Below, one piece after another: positions 25,140 to 33,661 of a DNA stretch of 40,044 bases (positions are counted from its first letter, which is position 1; each line of letters begins with the position of its first letter). The stretch spans positions 1 to 40,044 of the forward strand of contig NZ_CAMPHN010000025.1 in assembly GCF_946885885.1 (NCBI RefSeq), read 5' to 3'. Position numbers and translations under genes: made by a program. The notes under the pieces were generated by a model that saw only the letters and a program-made list of their open reading frames with translations, was not told where the DNA came from and did not search any database. This DNA is from an uncultured Pseudomonas sp. GTDB lineage: Bacteria > Pseudomonadota > Gammaproteobacteria > Pseudomonadales > Pseudomonadaceae.

Positions 25140-26150
25140 ATGACTAGTTTCCCCTATCCTCAACAGGCCCAGTCGATTGCACTCTGCGATACCCGTGGTG
25201 CGCTCAACCCGGAGGCCATCGGCTGGTCCAGCCGGCCGCAAGTGAACTGCGCGCTACCCACCATCTGGGGCCGGCGCAAACGCTGGAACCATTGGTGCAT
25301 CGTCACCCCACACTGGATGCTCGCGCTGACCCAGGCCGACCTCGACTACGTGGGTTATGGCGCCGTTTACTTTCTCGACCTGACGACCGGCGAATCGGTT
25401 GCCCATAGCCAGCAGCGCCTGTTGGCGCGCGGCTGCGAGCTGCCGGACATGCCCCAGCACAGCCATGAATTCGAGCACCCGCGCCTGCAATTCCGCATCG
25501 CCGAATACCCGGGGCGCGCGCGTATAACAGTCGCGGTACCGGCCATCGGTTGCGAAGTCATGCAAGTCACCCTGGATATCCAGCGCCCGTTGCATATGGA
25601 CTCGGTCAACCTAGTAGCCCCGCTCGGCGAGCGCCGCTTTCACGCCACCTGTCGACAATTGGGCCTGCCGGTCAGCGGCAGCGTGCAACTGGGCGACCAG
25701 CACTATGGCTGCAGCGCCGGGCAAAGCTTCGCGGCCCTGGACTTCGGCCGCGGCGTCTGGCCGCTGCACAGCCATTGGGTGCGCGCCGCCTTTGCCGCCC
25801 CCGGTGGGATCGCCGGCAATTTCGGTTCGGGCTGGACCGACCACAGCGGCCTCTCGGAGAATGCCTTGTGGTTCGGCGGCGAACTACAGCACCTCGACCA
25901 ACCCGTGCTGATCGAGCAAGACCCGCAAAAAGCCATGGCGCCCTGGCGCCTGAGCAGCGCCGATGGCCGGGTCGATTTGACCTTCAGCCCATGGCAAACC
26001 CACCACGTGTGCCCCACGTTCGGCCCCTTGTATACCGACAGGCGGCAATGGTTCGGCGCATTCTCGGGCGTGCTTCGCGGCCCCAAGGGCGAGCGTGTGC
26101 CGGTCGATGCCGCGCTCGGCTGGATCACCAAGAACCGCTCGCGCTGGTAA
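25140..26150 (+). CDS. DUF2804-family protein
   Basis: A 336-residue protein with the DUF2804 pattern, a beta-rich lipocalin/AttH-like two-barrel fold. Motifs seen: a WGRRKRWNHWCIVTPHWMLALTQ region at residues ~40-60, LDFGRGVWPLHSHWVRAAF, and a C-terminal WQTHHVCPTFGPLYTDRRQWFGAFSG. The family is uncharacterised, although related folds bind lipids or hydrophobic ligands. Start is uncertain: ATG at 25140 is preferred because the family domain begins directly after it, but in-frame ATGs at 25077 and 25113 are possible and none has a strong ribosome site. It is divergent from the DUF2059-bolA unit. Confidence 0.82.
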   Translation: MTSFPYPQQAQSIALCDTRGALNPEAIGWSSRPQVNCALPTIWGRRKRWNHWCIVTPHWMLALTQADLDYVGYGAVYFLDLTTGESVAHSQQRLLARGCELPDMPQHSHEFEHPRLQFRIAEYPGRARITVAVPAIGCEVMQVTLDIQRPLHMDSVNLVAPLGERRFHATCRQLGLPVSGSVQLGDQHYGCSAGQSFAALDFGRGVWPLHSHWVRAAFAAPGGIAGNFGSGWTDHSGLSENALWFGGELQHLDQPVLIEQDPQKAMAPWRLSSADGRVDLTFSPWQTHHVCPTFGPLYTDRRQWFGAFSGVLRGPKGERVPVDAALGWITKNRSRW

Positions 26151-26270
26151 CCCTCGAACACCTACGCAGCTCATGCGCAGAAAACGGTTTTCAACGACCT
26201 GCCAGCGGCCATTGAACCAGTGAGCGCCTGCAACAGCCTAAACTGTTGCAAACGCACCAGGAGAATCCGC

Positions 26271-27656
<1,386 letters not shown>

Positions 27657-27658
27657 GG

Positions 27659-28276
27659 ATGAGCGAAACGAAAAGCGGCGCGACGCCGATCGAAGGCGAC
27701 GGCAAACGCATCCTGATGATTCTCGGCACCCCGAAGAATGTCAGCTTGTGTACGGCTCTGGGCGAAGCCTATGCCCAAGGCGCACGCGACAAAGGCCATG
27801 TGGTGCGGCAGTTGAAACTCGGCGAGATGAGCTTCGACCCGATCCTGCATGGCGGCTACGAGCACAGCCAGACCCTCGAGCCCGACCTGCTCGAAGCCCA
27901 GCGGCAAATCCACTGGGCCGAGCATTTGGTATTCGTCTACCCGGTCTGGTGGGGCGGCATTCCCGCCTTGCTCAAGGGCTTCTTCGACCGCACCTTTCTG
28001 CCCGGCTTCGCCTTCAAATACCGCACCCGCTCGCAACTCTGGGACAAACTGCTGAGCGGACGCACGGCCGATTTGTTGGTGACCATGGACACGCCGCCCT
28101 GGTACTTCCGCTGGATCTACGGCGCCCCGGCTCACCGCCAGATGATCCGCACCATCCTCGGCTTCAGCGGCATCAAAACCCGCCGCCTCAGCGAATTCGC
28201 CCCAGTGCGTCCCTCCTCCGAGGCGCAACGGCAAAGCTGGCTACGCCGCGCCGAAAGCCTCGGCAGCCGGGCGTAA
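27659..28276 (+). CDS. NAD(P)H dehydrogenase (quinone)-type flavodoxin-fold protein
   Basis: A 205-residue flavodoxin-like protein of the NQO1/MdaB type. The FMN/FAD-binding fold begins at KRILMILGTPKN. The family's VYPVWWGGIPALLKGFFDRTFLPGFAFKY segment is typical of quinone reductases and contacts the flavin. It would catalyse two-electron reduction of quinones in the cytosol, but the exact substrate is unknown. The ATG lies 2 bp after the fumC stop with its ribosome site (AGGAG) inside fumC, so the two are co-translated. The fumC-quinone reductase coupling may reflect an oxidative-stress unit. A REP cluster follows. Confidence 0.88.
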   Translation: MSETKSGATPIEGDGKRILMILGTPKNVSLCTALGEAYAQGARDKGHVVRQLKLGEMSFDPILHGGYEHSQTLEPDLLEAQRQIHWAEHLVFVYPVWWGGIPALLKGFFDRTFLPGFAFKYRTRSQLWDKLLSGRTADLLVTMDTPPWYFRWIYGAPAHRQMIRTILGFSGIKTRRLSEFAPVRPSSEAQRQSWLRRAESLGSRA

Positions 28277-28293
28277 GCCCCGTTCTCGATCGC

Positions 28294-28313
28294 TCCCACG
28301 TTCCAGCGTGGGA
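28294..28313. repeat. Palindromic repeat TCCCACG...CGTGGGA
   Basis: A 7-bp perfect stem with loop TTCCAG, of the Pseudomonas CCCACGTTCCAGCGTGGG type. It follows the quinone-reductase gene and opens a 217-bp repeat-rich gap (28277-28493). Confidence 0.75.
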
Positions 28314-28382
28314 ACGCCGTTGCTGACGCTCCGGGTCAGGCGTAATCGACCCGCTACTTTGCATCCAGCACGACATCCTCCC

Positions 28383-28404
28383 GTAGGAGCGGCCTTGGCC
28401 GCGA
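28383..28404 (+). repeat. REP element (GTAGGAGCGGCCTTGGCCGCGA)-type
   Basis: A Pseudomonas REP: a GTAGGAGC head followed by a GCGGCC/GGCCGC palindrome. Confidence 0.85.
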
Positions 28405-28450
28405 TCGGTCGCAAAGCACAGGCACGATCGGACGCCGAAGGCGCCCCCCT

Positions 28451-28473
28451 GTAGGAGCCAGCTTGCTGGCGAT
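28451..28473 (+). repeat. REP element (GTAGGAGCCAGCTTGCTGGC)-type
   Basis: A second REP in the same orientation 46 bp further on, with the palindrome GCCAGC/GCTGGC. The same sequence type occurs in reverse at 11754-11776. Confidence 0.85.
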
Positions 28474-28493
28474 ACCAATCTCCGTCGCGACGC

Positions 28494-29708
28494 CTACCCC
28501 AGCACCTCACTCAGCGGGATAAACCGCAAACTATCGCCGATAGCCAGCGTCGTGCCTTCCAGCACCTCGGCAAACCCCTCGGCCCAGGCCGCGCTACGCA
28601 ATACGCCGGAACTCTGATTGGGATAAGGCAGCACGCGGCCGTTTTCCAAACGCGCGCGCAAGTACTCGCGACGCTTGCCCGGTTTATCCCAGACGAAGCC
28701 CGCCGGCACGTTGAAGCCCAAGGGCTCTACCCGCTGCACACCGAGACGGCGCAGCAAGTAGGGCCGCGCCAGTAAGGCGAAAGTCACCAAAGTCGACGCC
28801 GGGTTGCCCGGCAAACCTATTACCGGCACGCCGCGAAAATGCCCGCAGGTCAGCGGTTTGCCGGGTTTGATCGCCAACTTCCAGAGCGCCAACTCCCCCT
28901 CCTCGCGCAATGCCAGGCCGAGGAAATCCGCCTCGCCCACCGACACCCCGCCCGTGGATAGAATCAGGTCGACATCGCTCAACGCCGCCAACGCCGCACG
29001 GGTCCGTTCGAGATCGTCGACAAGAATCCCGGCATCCACCACCGCGCAACCGAGGCGCTGCAACCAATTGATCAATACGATGCGATTGCTGTTATAGATC
29101 TGCCCCGGCCCGAGGGGCTGGCCGGGTTCGACCAACTCGTCGCCGGTGGACAATACCGCCACCCGCATACGTCGGCGCACCGGCAACTCGGCAACACCGA
29201 GCGAGGCGGCCAGGCCAAGCTCGATCGGCCCCAGCCGTGTTCCAGCAGGCAACACCTCGTCGCCGATACGGGTTTCCTGGCCCTGCGCACGCACGTTCTG
29301 ACCGAGCCTCAACGGTTCGCTGAAACTGATCCGGCCATCGTCGTCGAGTGCGGCGTTTTCCTGCATTTCCACCGTATCGGCGCCCGGCGGCATGGGCGCG
29401 CCGGTGAAAATCCGCGCACAACTGCCCGCCTGCAACGGCTCGGGCGCGCTGCCTGCCTGAATCCGCTGGCTCACCGGCAGCGGCTCGCCCGTCCAATCGG
29501 ACAAACGCAGCGCATAGCCATCCATCGCGCTATTGGGCCATGGCGGCAGATCCAGCCCAGCGATCAGCGGCTCGGCCAATATTCGGCCGGCAGCCTCGGC
29601 CAAGGCGACCCGCTGGGTCTCGACAATCGGCGTTGCCTCGGCCATCGCCAGCAAGCGCTGCAACGCCGCCTCGACCGGCATCAGGCCGGGTTGATCGCAA
29701 CTGCTCAT
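28494..29708 (-). CDS. moeA: Molybdopterin molybdotransferase
   Basis: A 404-residue MoeA, which inserts molybdate into adenylylated molybdopterin to form active cofactor. Visible motifs are the substrate region [14 protein letters not shown] near residue 60, the MoaB/Mog-like core with [15 protein letters not shown], and GLPGNPAST. The C-terminal beta-barrel domain is complete. The ATG at 29708 overlaps the moaB stop in an ATGA, so translation is coupled. The stop lies close to the REP cluster. Everything needed for activity appears intact. Pseudomonas often has a second moeA elsewhere. Confidence 0.94.
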   Translation of the reverse strand: MSSCDQPGLMPVEAALQRLLAMAEATPIVETQRVALAEAAGRILAEPLIAGLDLPPWPNSAMDGYALRLSDWTGEPLPVSQRIQAGSAPEPLQAGSCARIFTGAPMPPGADTVEMQENAALDDDGRISFSEPLRLGQNVRAQGQETRIGDEVLPAGTRLGPIELGLAASLGVAELPVRRRMRVAVLSTGDELVEPGQPLGPGQIYNSNRIVLINWLQRLGCAVVDAGILVDDLERTRAALAALSDVDLILSTGGVSVGEADFLGLALREEGELALWKLAIKPGKPLTCGHFRGVPVIGLPGNPASTLVTFALLARPYLLRRLGVQRVEPLGFNVPAGFVWDKPGKRREYLRARLENGRVLPYPNQSSGVLRSAAWAEGFAEVLEGTTLAIGDSLRFIPLSEVLG

Positions 29709-30244
29709 CCACGGCTCTCGCAGGCAGGCGCCTGTTTCAAGTGGGCGACGAAATTGCAGGGCCGGTGACGCGCGTCCAACTGCTCGGCGAGGATGCCGTC
29801 CCAAGCGGTGCGACAGGCATTGGTCGAACCCGGCAGGCAGCACACCAGCGTGCCATTGGACAAACCGGCCAGCGCGCGCGACTGCACGGTGGACGTGCCG
29901 ATATCGGCAACGGAAATCTGCCGGAACAGCTCGCCGAAACCATCCACCTGCTTATCCAGCAAACAACTCACCGCCTCGGGCGTGCTGTCGCGCCCGGTGA
30001 ACCCGGTGCCGCCGGTGATCAGCACGACCTGCACCTGCTCCTCGGCGATCCAGGTGGCCACCTGGGCGCGGATTTTGTACAGATCGTCCTTGAGCAATAC
30101 CCGCGCCGCCAGGTTGTGCCCGGCCGCTTGCAGGCGGTCGACGAACAACTGACCGGAGGTATCGGTTTCCCGGGTGCGGGTATCGCTGACGGTCAGCACG
30201 GCGATATTGAGCGGCACGAACGGCGCCTCGGCCTTGTGCGTCAT
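29705..30244 (-). CDS. moaB: Molybdenum cofactor biosynthesis protein B
   Basis: A 179-residue MoaB/Mog-fold protein that binds molybdopterin and, in organisms without Mog, adenylylates it before MoeA acts. Motifs are [14 protein letters not shown] near the start, the nucleotide-binding [18 protein letters not shown] loop, and [16 protein letters not shown]. It is first gene of a two-gene operon with moeA (4-base overlap), which supports channelling of the adenylylated intermediate to MoeA. It is divergent from mobA, with 72 bp between the starts. Confidence 0.94.
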   Translation of the reverse strand: MTHKAEAPFVPLNIAVLTVSDTRTRETDTSGQLFVDRLQAAGHNLAARVLLKDDLYKIRAQVATWIAEEQVQVVLITGGTGFTGRDSTPEAVSCLLDKQVDGFGELFRQISVADIGTSTVQSRALAGLSNGTLVCCLPGSTNACRTAWDGILAEQLDARHRPCNFVAHLKQAPACESRG

Positions 30245-30316
30245 AAAAAGGCTTCCTGTTGTCCTGAAGAATGCCCGGTGTTATATCACAGCCCTTCCCC
30301 TTTTCGAGGCTCCGCC

Positions 30317-30898
30317 ATGTCGTCCGCCAGCGCCAAAACGTCCTGCTCCGTCCTGCTCTTGGCCGGCGGTCGCGGGCAACGTATGGGCGGCCACGATAAA
30401 GGCCTGCTCGACTGGCGCGGCCGCCCGCTGATCGCCTGGGTGTACGACTTGGTGCGGCCGCTGACCGATGACCTGATCGTCTCCTGCAATCGCAACCAGG
30501 AGCGCTACGCCGCCTTTACCGACCGTCTGGTAAGCGATGAACAAAACGACTTCCCAGGCCCGCTAGCCGGCATCCGCGCCGGCTTGCAAGCCGCCCGGCA
30601 CAGCCAACTGCTGGTATTGCCATGCGACGCGCCCTTGCTCGACCGGGCCCTGCTCGACGAGCTATTGAGCCAGGCCGGCAACCACCCGGTGATGGTGCGC
30701 CAGGGCGAATACTGGGAGCCGCTGTTCAGCCTGATCCCGACCGCCCTCGGCGCCGACCTCGAACGCGCCTGGCTGGCCGGCGAGCGCAGCCCACAACATT
30801 GGCTGCGCCAATTCGAGCCACGCGCGCTGCAATGCCCGGAGGGCGACCCGCGCCTGGCCAATTTCAATACCCCGGACCTTCTAGAAGGTCCTGCATGA
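30317..30898 (+). CDS. mobA: Molybdenum cofactor guanylyltransferase
   Basis: A 193-residue nucleotidyltransferase with the MobA N-terminal signature [18 protein letters not shown] near residue 15. [15 protein letters not shown] follows in the active-site metal region. It transfers GMP from GTP to Mo-molybdopterin, giving the MGD cofactor of bacterial nitrate reductases and formate dehydrogenases. Start: ATG at 30317, the first that leaves a normal MobA N-terminus. The gene stops 87 bp before the small lipoprotein gene on the same strand. Confidence 0.93.
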   Translation: MSSASAKTSCSVLLLAGGRGQRMGGHDKGLLDWRGRPLIAWVYDLVRPLTDDLIVSCNRNQERYAAFTDRLVSDEQNDFPGPLAGIRAGLQAARHSQLLVLPCDAPLLDRALLDELLSQAGNHPVMVRQGEYWEPLFSLIPTALGADLERAWLAGERSPQHWLRQFEPRALQCPEGDPRLANFNTPDLLEGPA

Positions 30899-30985
30899 AC
30901 TTAGACGTTAAACGACCGTCGGATGCCATAAGCGCTTTACCCCAACACAACGCTGAGTGCGTTCAATCAACCACGGAGATACAGC

Positions 30986-31207
30986 ATGATTAATCGGACC
31001 CTTGCTGCCCTTTTGCTCGCAGTAGGCCTGGCCTCTCTCACGGCCTGTGCATCGCCGACTTTGATCACCCTGAACGATGGCCGTGAAATCCAGGCGGTGG
31101 ACGAACCCGAATACGATGAAGAGTCGGGGTTCTATGAGTTCGAGCAACTCGACGGCACCCGCGCCAAGGTCAACAAAGATCAGGTGCGCACCGTCAAAGA
31201 GTTGTAA
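30986..31207 (+). CDS. YgdI/YgdR-family small lipoprotein
   Basis: A 73-residue exported lipoprotein: signal peptide, lipobox LTAC with acylated Cys21, then the YgdI/YgdR SH3-like fold (TLITLNDGREIQAVDEPEYDEESGFYEFEQ, with the typical LNDGREIQ start). Function is unknown, and it is expected in the periplasmic face of the inner or outer membrane. Residue +2 after Cys is Ala-Ser, which favours outer-membrane sorting. The ribosome site GGAG is well placed. The gene ends in its own terminator at 31260-31293. Confidence 0.9.
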   Translation: MINRTLAALLLAVGLASLTACASPTLITLNDGREIQAVDEPEYDEESGFYEFEQLDGTRAKVNKDQVRTVKEL

Positions 31208-31259
31208 ACGCATCAGGGCGCCAGCCCTGTGGAAAGGTTCCAGCAGTCGCATTCATCCA

Positions 31260-31293
31260 GCCCGGCAGTAATAGTCACTATGCCGGGCGTTTT
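31260..31293 (+). terminator. Intrinsic terminator of the lipoprotein gene
   Basis: GCCCGGCA (31260-31267) pairs with TGCCGGGC (31281-31288) around a 13-base loop, followed by G and TTTT. Confidence 0.85.
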
Positions 31294-31321
31294 AGATCGC
31301 CAAAAAATTTAAGCTAACCCC

Positions 31322-31349
31322 TTGTGCTGCAAAACTTTTTGAGTACAAT
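31322..31349 (+). promoter_or_regulatory. Candidate tRNA-Pro promoter
   Basis: TTGTGC (-35-like) and TACAAT (-10-like, 31344-31349) are separated by 16 bp. The -10 box lies about 12 bp before the tRNA 5' end, so transcription would start at or just before the tRNA. Confidence 0.5.
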
Positions 31350-31360
31350 CTCGGCCTATT

Positions 31361-31437
31361 CGGAGTGTAGCGCAGCTTGGTAGCGCGTCTCGTTCGGGAC
31401 GAGAAGGTCGCAGGTTCGAATCCTGTCTCTCCGACCA
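31361..31437 (+). tRNA. tRNA-Pro (anticodon CGG)
   Basis: A complete 77-nt cloverleaf with encoded CCA. The acceptor arm begins CGGAGTG, and the leading C is typical of bacterial tRNA-Pro. The D arm is GCGC...GCGC. The anticodon stem TCTCG/CGAGA encloses the loop TTCGGGA with anticodon CGG at 31394-31396, reading CCG. The T arm GCAGG/CCTGT carries TTCGAAT. One acceptor-stem mismatch (position 6, T-T) is present. The terminator is at 31486-31509. Confidence 0.96.
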
Positions 31438-31485
31438 AATCCCGGTTTTAGCGCACTGGTTACACGCGTAAAAAAACCAAAAGAA

Positions 31486-31509
31486 GCCCGCCTCACCGCG
31501 GGCTTTTTT
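31486..31509 (+). terminator. Intrinsic terminator after tRNA-Pro
   Basis: GCCCGC, loop CTCACC, GCGGGC, then six T. It lies 49 bp after the tRNA and ends its transcript. Confidence 0.92.
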
Positions 31510-31566
31510 GTGCGCGATGGTTTTACCCCGCACCCACCGCCGAAGCACTTTTTCGCAGGCAACAAA

Positions 31567-31586
31567 AAACCCGCCGAAGCGGGTTT
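31567..31586. terminator. Second, bidirectional hairpin terminator
   Basis: AAACCCGC, tetraloop CGAA, GCGGGTTT, with an A-run before it. It can serve the minus-strand gene ending at 31795 and back up the tRNA terminator. From 31587 to 31794 I see no gene. Confidence 0.75.
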
Positions 31587-31794
31587 CTTCCTGACCATCC
31601 AACATCCTGTCGGCAGCCTCCTGGCTATGGTCGATCATCCTTGATCCTGAGCGCGTCCTGCGCTGCAGTGGATGGGTGTAGATTACGCATCCGGCTCGGG
31701 CGGCAAAATAGCTAAAGTCGCCGACCTCTGTAGGACATTCGCTATAGGTGGAGCAGATCGCCATTTTCAGATCCTGGCCTGCCCCTTCCCTTCT

Positions 31795-32298
31795 CTAAGC
31801 GCGAACGCCTGAAGTGCCGCGAGCGTTTTTCTTCTGCAGGATCATCGACGCTTCGCTGTAGGCGCTCTGGAAGGCCTCGCGCTCGAGCCAATCCACTGCC
31901 GTGTCTTCGTCTTCACCGTGGAAGATCCAGCGATAGGTGATCAGCAGGCCCATCATGAAGTCGGTCGCGGATTCTTCCGCTTCCTCGGCGATCACCAGCT
32001 CCAACACCGGGTATTGCAGGAACACCAAACACATGGCCACCAGGCTGATGTCTTCGCCGATTTTCATCGTCTGGAACAGGTCGTCAAAGTCCGCCGGGTC
32101 GAAACCGTTCTCTTCGATATCCTGGAAATCGAAGGTGCTCAGGTCGATTTCAACATCATCGAACGGCTCGTTGATCAGCGGATTGGCCAGCAGCGGATGT
32201 ACGACACTGACTTTCGACTTACCCGAACGGTTCTGCTTGGCCTTGGCCTTGGCTTTGGCCCGCCGGGCGCGTTTTTGCTGTTTATCTGGGGAGGCCAT
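31795..32298 (-). CDS. Conserved hypothetical protein with basic N-terminus and acidic body
   Basis: A 167-residue soluble protein I do not recognise by name. It opens with a lysine/arginine-rich tract (KQQKRARRAKAKAKAKQNR, residues ~4-22) that could bind nucleic acid. A strongly acidic Phe/Asp-rich part (EPFDDVEIDLSTFDF to DPADFDDLF) follows, and a helical C-terminal half ends in YSEASMILQKKNARG. Start: ATG at 32298 with AAGGAA at good spacing; another in-frame ATG ten codons upstream lacks this. Codon use is that of a housekeeping gene, not of the island to its right. Function unknown. Confidence 0.78.
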   Translation of the reverse strand: MASPDKQQKRARRAKAKAKAKQNRSGKSKVSVVHPLLANPLINEPFDDVEIDLSTFDFQDIEENGFDPADFDDLFQTMKIGEDISLVAMCLVFLQYPVLELVIAEEAEESATDFMMGLLITYRWIFHGEDEDTAVDWLEREAFQSAYSEASMILQKKNARGTSGVRA

Positions 32299-32497
32299 AG
32301 AGGCGAGTTCCTTGTCCGGTACAGCCATATTTATGGCACAGGATTATCAGGCGTCTATTGTATTCAGTCTTGGCCGGCTTGGCTGGGTCGGAGACCAGAG
32401 GGGAATTTATTTTTTCTGCTCTGAGGGTCAGCTTTCGGCCAAAAGCAGCCCTTGACGACCGGCACAAACCGGCCAGGAACGGCCTTTCGGGGTTATA

Positions 32498-32516
32498 AAT
32501 AAATCCGTCCCCTTTT
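32498..32516 (+). repeat. Left inner inverted-repeat arm
   Basis: AATAAATCCGTCCCCTTTT; it pairs with 33546-33564 with one mismatch. Confidence 0.8.
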
Positions 32517-32550
32517 CCAAAAACCTCACTCTAAGACGCAGCGGATAGTG

Positions 32551-32571
32551 GAAAGGGGCGTCCTTGCCCCC
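32551..32571 (-). terminator. Candidate terminator of the two-gene operon
   Basis: On the minus strand GGGGC, a 6-base loop and GCCCC are followed by TTTCC, 8 bp after the stop of the 68-residue gene. The T-run is weak. Confidence 0.4.
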
Positions 32572-32578
32572 GCTGGAC

Positions 32579-32785
32579 CTAGGAGGTGTGACACGCTGCC
32601 GAGCAGAAGGCGCAGCCGTTGGAGCGAAGGTAATACTGCCGAGCAGCAACTACGGCGCCGTAGCAGCTTCCATGCATACCCAAGTAAATGCGGTTCTCGG
32701 CCAGCGGAAGGAAGTAGCATCCGTCCTTGTGAACCTCATGGTCGCCCTGCTTATCGGTACCGGTGTGTACGTAGTAGTTATCCAT
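32579..32785 (-). CDS. Small Cys/His-rich protein of unknown function
   Basis: A 68-residue protein beginning MDNYYVHTGTDKQGDHEVHKD. Possible metal ligands are His16, His19, Cys23, Cys41 and a C-terminal C58-x2-C61-x3-C65-H66 cluster. There is no signal peptide or membrane segment. Similar small proteins with DHEVH and ENRxxLG motifs and a C-terminal Cys cluster are, from memory, scattered in accessory DNA of Proteobacteria, with no assigned role. A strong ribosome site (GAGGAGGTG) lies between the stop of the 81-residue gene and this ATG, an 11-bp gap, so the pair is an operon. The zinc-binding idea is an inference. Confidence 0.8.
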   Translation of the reverse strand: MDNYYVHTGTDKQGDHEVHKDGCYFLPLAENRIYLGMHGSCYGAVVAARQYYLRSNGCAFCSAACHTS

Positions 32786-32796
32786 GCCCCACCTCC

Positions 32797-33042
32797 TCAG
32801 CGCTTCTTGTCAGACTGGGAAACGACGGAGCCCGCGAGGGTCTTAGTCGTCTCGCTGTACTTATCGCTCTGGAGCGCCTTGGAGGCTTTCGCTTCCATGT
32901 CGGCCCCCGTCTGCTTGCTGGTAGATGCCTGGGCCAGCGCCGAAGCAGCAAGGCTCTTGGCAATGGCCGAAGCGTTGGGATCACGGAGGGTCTGGGATGC
33001 AAGCGATGCTACGTCTTGCGAGGTTTGTTTCGAATTACCCAT
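32797..33042 (-). CDS. Small two-repeat protein of unknown function
   Basis: An 81-residue protein made of two copies of a ~38-residue unit: residues 4-41 begin SKQT and run through LASQTLRD...AKSLAASALAQ, and residues 42-79 begin SKQT and run through KASKALQSD...TKTLAGSVVSQ. The units are Ala/Ser/Lys-rich and helical. The composition is like small, soluble, probably abundant proteins. There is no signal peptide. The ATG at 33042 has AGGAA 8 bp upstream. First gene of the operon with the Cys/His-rich protein. I recall related short repeat proteins paired with such a partner in other bacteria but know no function. Confidence 0.8.
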   Translation of the reverse strand: MGNSKQTSQDVASLASQTLRDPNASAIAKSLAASALAQASTSKQTGADMEAKASKALQSDKYSETTKTLAGSVVSQSDKKR

Positions 33043-33229
33043 GGGAACGATTCCTCATGTTGGGCGTGTGAAAGTTAGCCCGAACTGGAGAACCATTCGT
33101 CAAAGGTCCGTTGACGTTACCGCCAACGATTTGGCTGAATAGACACCCCAATCGGGCCACGCGGTTTCCTGCCGTTGTGCGTCTGGTGGAGCGGGTGATC
33201 TCGCCAAGTTTTGGTCGACCGAAGCGTGA

Positions 33230-33370
33230 TCACTCGCTAGCTTCCTTTCCTTCCGCCCATGCCTCATTCAAGGCCAGCAGTTCAGACATTGGCCCCTTGC
33301 AGTGTCCGGGCTTTTGCCTGCGAAACCACGTTAATGCTGCATTCCGCACAATGCAAGGCGACCACAACAT
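33230..33370 (-). CDS. Possible 46-residue mini-ORF
   Basis: An open frame reads MLWSPCIVRNAALTWFRRQK...CKGPMSELLALNEAWAEGKEASE. The second half looks like a normal amphipathic helix. The ATG lies inside the left arm of the 12-bp inverted repeat (33363-33374), a TAG stop directly precedes it, and there is no clear ribosome site. It may be a small gene, a remnant of a longer one cut by the adjacent cassette, or chance. The rest of 33043-33661 (619 bp) holds only the non-coding cassette and the right-hand repeats. Confidence 0.3.
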   Translation of the reverse strand: MLWSPCIVRNAALTWFRRQKPGHCKGPMSELLALNEAWAEGKEASE

Positions 33371-33535
33371 CTAGACTGTGGATAACTTGTGGGTGATTTG
33401 TGGATGACTGTGGGGGAATGGATGCAAAGCCTCGATGGCTCTAGGCTTTGCCGTTCGTCGCCTTGTGAATCACTGAATATCTAACCAGTCCTTTTTGACG
33501 TCATTCGGGCTATTCGTCAACCACTAGATGTTGTG
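33363..33535. other. Inverted-repeat cassette with DnaA-box-like array
   Basis: Perfect 12-bp inverted repeats (CACAACATCTAG at 33363-33374, CTAGATGTTGTG at 33524-33535) frame a non-coding 149-bp core. The core holds four DnaA-box-like 9-mers: TGTGGATAA (33377-33385, complement of consensus TTATCCACA), TGTGGGTGA (33388-33396), TGTGGATGA (33399-33407) and TGTGGGGGA (33409-33417), at 11, 11 and 10-bp spacing. A hairpin follows at 33424-33451. The layout looks like an origin, an iteron or DnaA-titration site, or a mobile-element end. No function is proven. Confidence 0.6.
33424..33451. repeat. Hairpin next to DnaA-box array
   Basis: GCAAAGCCT, a 10-base loop and AGGCTTTGC form a perfect 9-bp stem, 6 bp after the last DnaA-box-like element. 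Confidence 0.7.
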
Positions 33536-33545
33536 TTGGCGAGCA

Positions 33546-33564
33546 AAAAAGGGACGGATTTATT
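33546..33564 (-). repeat. Right inner inverted-repeat arm
   Basis: Complement of the left arm at 32498-32516 with one mismatch. Past it, to 33610, lie the outer arm and a GCCGC/GCGGC hairpin. Confidence 0.8.
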
Positions 33565-33661
33565 AGGGATCACTGTCCGCTCCTGGCCGAAAGCCGCCGT
33601 TCATAAGCGGCATCACTCGGCCAGAAGCGGATATGCCCATTTCCGGTAGTTGGAAGGCTGC

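Larger units (their letters stand above)
32431..33594. mobile_element. Candidate inverted-repeat-bounded accessory element
   Basis: Two pairs of inverted arms in the same order frame this stretch. The outer arms are GCTTTCGGCCA (32431-32441) and its exact complement (33584-33594). The inner arms are AATAAATCCGTCCCCTTTT (32498-32516) and its complement at 33546-33564, with 18 of 19 matching. No transposase is inside. It carries two small genes in operon, a possible mini-ORF and a structured non-coding cassette. The AATAAATCCGTCCC motif is one I recall as dispersed in proteobacteria near REP-type transposases. Alternatively, the arms are independent copies of a dispersed repeat. Confidence 0.45.

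Noticed and set aside
31361..31437. tRNA-Pro as an integration site with a duplicated 3' end marking an island
   Set aside because: No second copy of the tRNA 3' end was seen in the window, and no integrase gene is present.
31309..31764. A 151-codon minus-strand frame across tRNA-Pro and two terminators
   Set aside because: Reads through a tRNA antisense and two hairpins; composition unconvincing.
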